DNA from: Kappaphycus alvarezii
Lineage: Eukaryota; Rhodophyta; Florideophyceae; Gigartinales; Solieriaceae
Direction of reading: 5' to 3'
NCBI GenBank assembly: GCA_002205965.3
Contig: NADL03000645.1
Coordinates: forward strand, 992,001 to 1,056,000
DNA length: 64,000 bases
Shown: one piece after another, positions 59,701 to 64,000 of the stretch
Position numbering within the stretch: the first letter of the stretch is position 1
Layout: every line of letters begins with the position of its first letter
The notes under the pieces: generated by a model
What the model saw: only the letters and a program-made list of their open reading frames with translations
Databases searched by the model: none
What the model was told of the DNA's origin: nothing
Program-made: the position numbers and the translations under genes

Positions 59701-62700
59701 TTGAGTTAATCAGGCTCTATATTAAATTTTCTTCTTCGTAAAGACCATTAGGCATACTCTTGCCCTATAATAACATGAGATCCATAACTAATGACTTTAT
59801 TTGACTCTGTATTTAACAGATTTCTGGCTAGAGAATTTCATCATGTTTCTACTTTAGGGGGCCAGTCCTAGGTGAAGACTACCGACCCTTGTAATTTGAG
59901 CTCCTTTTGTCACTGTAGTATTTTTCGTACATTATCGTACCCTGCACATGGAAATGGTTGTTAAATGCAGAAAAAACTCCGGTCAAAAATATTTTGGCGG
60001 GCGCATTTTATCGCGATTTGCTTAACTTCTTCCTTGAAAAGCCCCAACTGCCTCCACTACACCCTTTGGAACTAGTTGTGCGGTATATTGAAATCATCCC
60101 CATCATTAATGACGCCCTTTTTTGCTACATGAAATACTAAGATAGGGAAGCAGATAAAGGTAGTAAGCAACGCAAACAAATTAAAATTCTGCTCGAAGAA
60201 TAAATTGCTCTCTATGAAGTAAGAACTCACATTCTTTGACAAGTTATTATAAAATAGCCATCGGTGCTTAATACAGTAATTTGGAGCTCTAAGGGTGTAA
60301 ATCAAGTCAAGATGCTGTCACCACTCCTTCTATCCTCTGTGTCCTATATTTTTAGGAAACAGTTTCAAATAATTCTAGTATTAATTTTCTGAGTTTTTAT
60401 AAAGACTTCTGAACTGTTGTCTTTCCGTAAATTTCCGACATTATTAATTTTATTTTTACACCCGCATAATTTTGATTAAAAGAATAGAGATATTTAGAAG
60501 AGGTCCGTGACCTTTTCATTTTACAAACTGTAACAAGCAACGAGCGTTTCCAGATATTCAAAAGTACAACGACAAGAAAAACCTGTTGTAATCCATATAA
60601 TTGACATGGAAATCATAATCATGGACACACGGACCTCGGATCCTAGAACTTTGCTAGACGAGGTATATATCAATTTGAGTTAGCCCGCCATTGCGTTGAT
60701 CTCGTATCTTGAAAATTTTTTGTTGTAAATTCTCTCTTCTGACCAAATTACACGATCAATCGGAAACATATAAGTATTATTAGCATAAAAAAGTTGAAAA
60801 AAGCTCGCCGAAGACTTAATTACTTTCTCAATTAATCTGCCTAAACTATAAACAATCCCCGCAAGACAAACTGTCCACTTCAGATATTCAAAAATAATAT
60901 TACAGACGATATTAAACAAGAATGATACAGCTCATATTTATAATTTTCAATACTTTTCAAGTCGCCCCGGAAAGCTGAATTTGTGCAAACCTTTTTCACA
61001 AGTATGTGGGGGGTTTTTTGATGAATTTATCAGCAAAATTTGATACGCATATATGGCCAAGCGGATGATAAATTAATTTCTTATAGAAAAGTGATTGAAG
61101 TAAGTTCAAGTATCTCTGCAGAACCAGTCTGTAAAAATCCATGATAGGAACACATATTGCCTATGTTTCCGTCTAGAATTACAAGAAAGTTGAGCACATC
61201 AACGAGTTATTGCGAAAGTACCCACGGGATATTCTGAAGCTGGGGACAGAAAATCGACAAAAAATGAAAATATGTAACCGAGTATCACGACGTGTAAATG
61301 TTTGATTATATAGCATTACTTCTCGGTTATTTTCTCTGGATTTTTTTGTATTTTTTTGTATGAAACCATCCAAAATAATCGTCAGTTCAAGATACTCGCT
61401 ATAATCACCTGTCCTGGGTATAAACCCTTGATAGGCTTAGTACGTGTAATGGTATTAAGGACTCATTTTATCCTCCAAAGTCCCAATAAGGAAGTTAATC
61501 TTAGCTCGTTTCACTCTTAAGGCGTTTAAAGCAGTATCTTGACCACCCTAAAACCTAAAGAATATCTTTTTTTACAGCTAAATAGCATCTGTGTAGGGAA
61601 AAAATCGGAATCTGACCTAATCCACTTATATTCAGAGAAATTATTTAAACTTTTGAGCATCAGATGCGATTTTTAAGCTCCATAGCAGACCAGACTCTGT
61701 TGAAAACTTTACCCGCAATGGAATGCGAACGGTTAAGTATTATTTCTATGCTCTGGCAAAACTATGTTACGGAAAATGCAGTTTTAATCTTACTGAATTT
61801 GATTGATTAGATGAGCAAATGAATATAGCTTCGACGGAAAGCGATAAATTGAACCTTTCATACATATTTTCCAAAATAACTATGAAAAAAGCCAAGACCC
61901 TCTGCAAATATGTAATATCTCTACACCACAGAGTGAGGAGGAATAACCTAAATGCATAGTCAACAAGTATATTTGAGCCGAGGACAAAGAGTACTCTAAT
62001 TTGTATGCCTTTTCAGTATTTCATTTGCAATTTTTTGGAGTTAGAATTGAGAAATATGAGACAAAAAAGATGTCTAAGACTGGTATTTACGTTTAGAAAC
62101 TCAGGTTAAAAGCTTAGTACAGTCGTTGGATTGTTTTTATTTGCGACATACGAGAACTGAAATCGTTCACCAGAAAGAAGAAGAATATTCACTTTCTGAT
62201 ACTCCTATTCATTAACTTATACAAAGTAAAACCGTCGCATACACGTATTTTTGGTCCAAAAATTGTCTTTTAAGTCCTGAGAGGGTACTAAATTATACTC
62301 TCTGCTCACTCAATGGAATTTGAACGATTTTTATATAGCAATAAGTCGTTAAATTATGCATTATATCACGAATTGGCATTTACATAATACGCGGTAAGCT
62401 ATTCCTAAAATGCTATTTTTCAAATCAATGTATAGGAATGAACCTGTCGAGAGTTCGGAACTGAGGTATCAATTTTATTGATCAGTGGTCCCTCTCAGAG
62501 AGCCATAAAATAATCAACCACCGAAATTCAGTTTTTCTGAACCCTTTCCATATACACTTGTATGTTGCTAACTCGACTGCGTCGACAGTTCCTCTACCTA
62601 GAGGCTGAGAAATTTTCCAACGTCATCTTCTTTAAGTGCTATTAGGAATCCATTGCGAGGATCTTCAGGACTCTTCAAGATGTACACAAGAAAATCAATT

Positions 62701-64000
62701 TCTGTAGCCTCATCGCAATTCAATTTTCCGTGTCTGTGCTATTCATGGGGCAGAAAACTCTCACCACGACTACATGTCCTGTATATCATATATATTTTTT
62801 AATCCATTCCGGCACATATTTTACGACGGAAAGAGCAGCAAGACTGATTGAAGCAATTACTCCGAGTGCTTATCGGGAAAGCGAAAATGAATTATACAGA
62901 ATTACAAAATAAGGTGAGAGGGACGTCATGAATAGGTTCAAACGAGATAATGGTACCTAAATATCCCTTTTCACATCCTTCAGCATTTCTTTTTCACTTC
63001 ATTGGGAATTTTTACTTCCCAAACAAGTGAAAAAAGGGAGTTTTAGACATCAGTCCCATTTTTCGCTGCAAATTTATCCCAGTAACGCGGACCTTGTCTT
63101 TTTTCTTCTGCATTCAGCCTCGAATCATATGTTCCTTTAAAATTCATTGGAAGCAATTTATATGCATGTAGTTGTATCCAACCCATTCATTCCAGTCTTT
63201 CCTGTTCAAAGGGCTTCCTCTCTAAACCTTGCGGAGTCTTTTCCTAACCGCGATCTGTTGCGCCGATTGAAAACCTAAATATGTGCTGAAAAGAGTGTCT
63301 TTATATCTGGATATAAGCATCACTTTCCTTTAAAGAAGTCCTGGAGGGCACATTGTGAAGTCTTTTACCATGACTTTGTCTGATATTGGTATCTTAAAAG
63401 TTACAGAGGTGGACCTAATGCGTTCATAAATGCCTGACACTAGCCCTTATCTGCGGTTCCTCTTCATGTCGACGAACTCATTCTGCAACGCACTGAGCTG
63501 TTTCTTGCTGATTAAAATGGCTTTCAAGTGATTTTACATCTCATCTGCTGTAATATTCAATTGCAGACTAGCAATCCGATAGAAAAGCCGGGTTACACCA
63601 ATATATAATTTGGAAGAAAAAAGAAATCTTTCATCTTTCTCCTGAAAAAAAGGCCAAAGAAGGCGACATAACGTCGGCTTACCATTGATAAACAACCATC
63701 TCTGACCAACGACAACAAAAGTACACCTAAGAGCTCTTGTATATCTCTCGGGCCTCTCGTACAGGAAAAATTCTGGAAGCCTATTCTTCTTAACTTCTTA
63801 CACCATGTCATTCTGGAGAATTTTTCAGAATTTATCTATGTAAACTGGCCACGATATGGTTCTTCCATTCGTCTTAACTTCACTGTAGGAATTATCGCCT
63901 TTTCCAGAGCTCCTGAAACACCGCTTCGTACCCTGCGAATTTTTTCATCATGTTGACGTGGAAATGGCCTTCATTTGTTGTCGTTTTTGGCTTCGGATCC
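53735..64000. other. AT-rich stretch without recognisable gene
   Basis: About 10 kb with no frame longer than 99 codons and none with a recognisable motif. Small features inside: a 22-bp tandem duplication at 56354-56397 (separate entry), a 10-bp perfect duplication TTTTTTTGTA at 61341-61360, and the partial copy of the 7.7-kb palindrome at 59648-59682. No RNA gene, LTR pair or exon series could be supported. Confidence 0.55.
56354..56397 (+). repeat. 22-bp perfect tandem duplication
   Basis: AGCTCGCCCTAAGAATGGAAAT occurs twice in succession without a mismatch (56354-56375, 56376-56397). The unit is richer in G+C than the surrounding sequence. Identity of the copies indicates a young slippage event. 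No coding frame contains it. Confidence 0.8.

Noticed and set aside
1-64000. CRISPR arrays, bacterial operons, rRNA or tRNA genes
   Set aside because: No regularly spaced repeats, no run of adjacent same-strand genes, no A/B-box or cloverleaf that I could confirm. LTR and LINE content is eukaryotic.

Overview
This is eukaryotic nuclear DNA. It is AT-rich (about one third G+C by eye) and almost empty of genes, with no operons, bacterial ribosome-binding sites, rRNA or tRNA. Its content is two protein genes, one complete but dead Ty1/copia LTR retrotransposon, a solo LTR, and a family of 5'-truncated LINE fragments that carry the C-terminal zinc knuckle and restriction-like endonuclease typical of R2/CRE-type LINEs. 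I cannot fix the lineage from the sequence. A TE-rich microbial eukaryote (fungus- or alga-like) or a small invertebrate would both fit. The copia element shows no C-to-T flooding, so the AT-richness is not obviously RIP.

Layout. 1-17.5 kb: AT-rich, no recognisable gene, interrupted by a 445-bp solo LTR (8047-8491) with a 6-bp target duplication. 17.54-18.07 kb: a minus-strand membrane RING-H2 E3 ligase gene whose two halves are out of phase by one base at a homopolymer. 18.1-21.3 kb: AT-rich and empty. 21.3-34.5 kb: a GC-richer island of LINE fragments in both orientations, a 30-bp tandem repeat, an unidentified decayed reading frame (24.84-25.50 kb), an inverted pair of LTR-like repeats (26.0 and 34.3 kb), and in the middle the one clearly intact gene, a secreted HHIP-like/glucose-sorbosone-dehydrogenase protein of 461 residues (30130-31515). 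34.5-40.9 kb: mixed, with polypurine/polypyrimidine tracts. 40.92-47.59 kb: a full-length copia element on the minus strand, with two LTRs and TTGAC target duplications. Its gag is split by a palindrome-ended insertion and its RT and RNase H active-site residues are changed. 47.6-64 kb: AT-rich, with one more LINE tail, further copies of the palindromic-repeat motif, a perfect 18-bp hairpin and two short tandem duplications.

How the parts relate. The two cellular genes are not functionally linked. One is a predicted secreted or cell-surface beta-propeller protein, the other a membrane-anchored ubiquitin ligase. The rest is a record of transposition: LINE copies that all keep the 3' end, as 5' truncation during target-primed reverse transcription leaves them; an old copia insertion whose LTRs have diverged; a small repeat nested inside it; and LTR remnants. 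I did not find a convincing new multi-gene system. The points most worth following are the palindrome-ended small repeat family, the LINE family, the inverted-repeat bracket around the intact gene, and the unidentified GC-rich reading frame.
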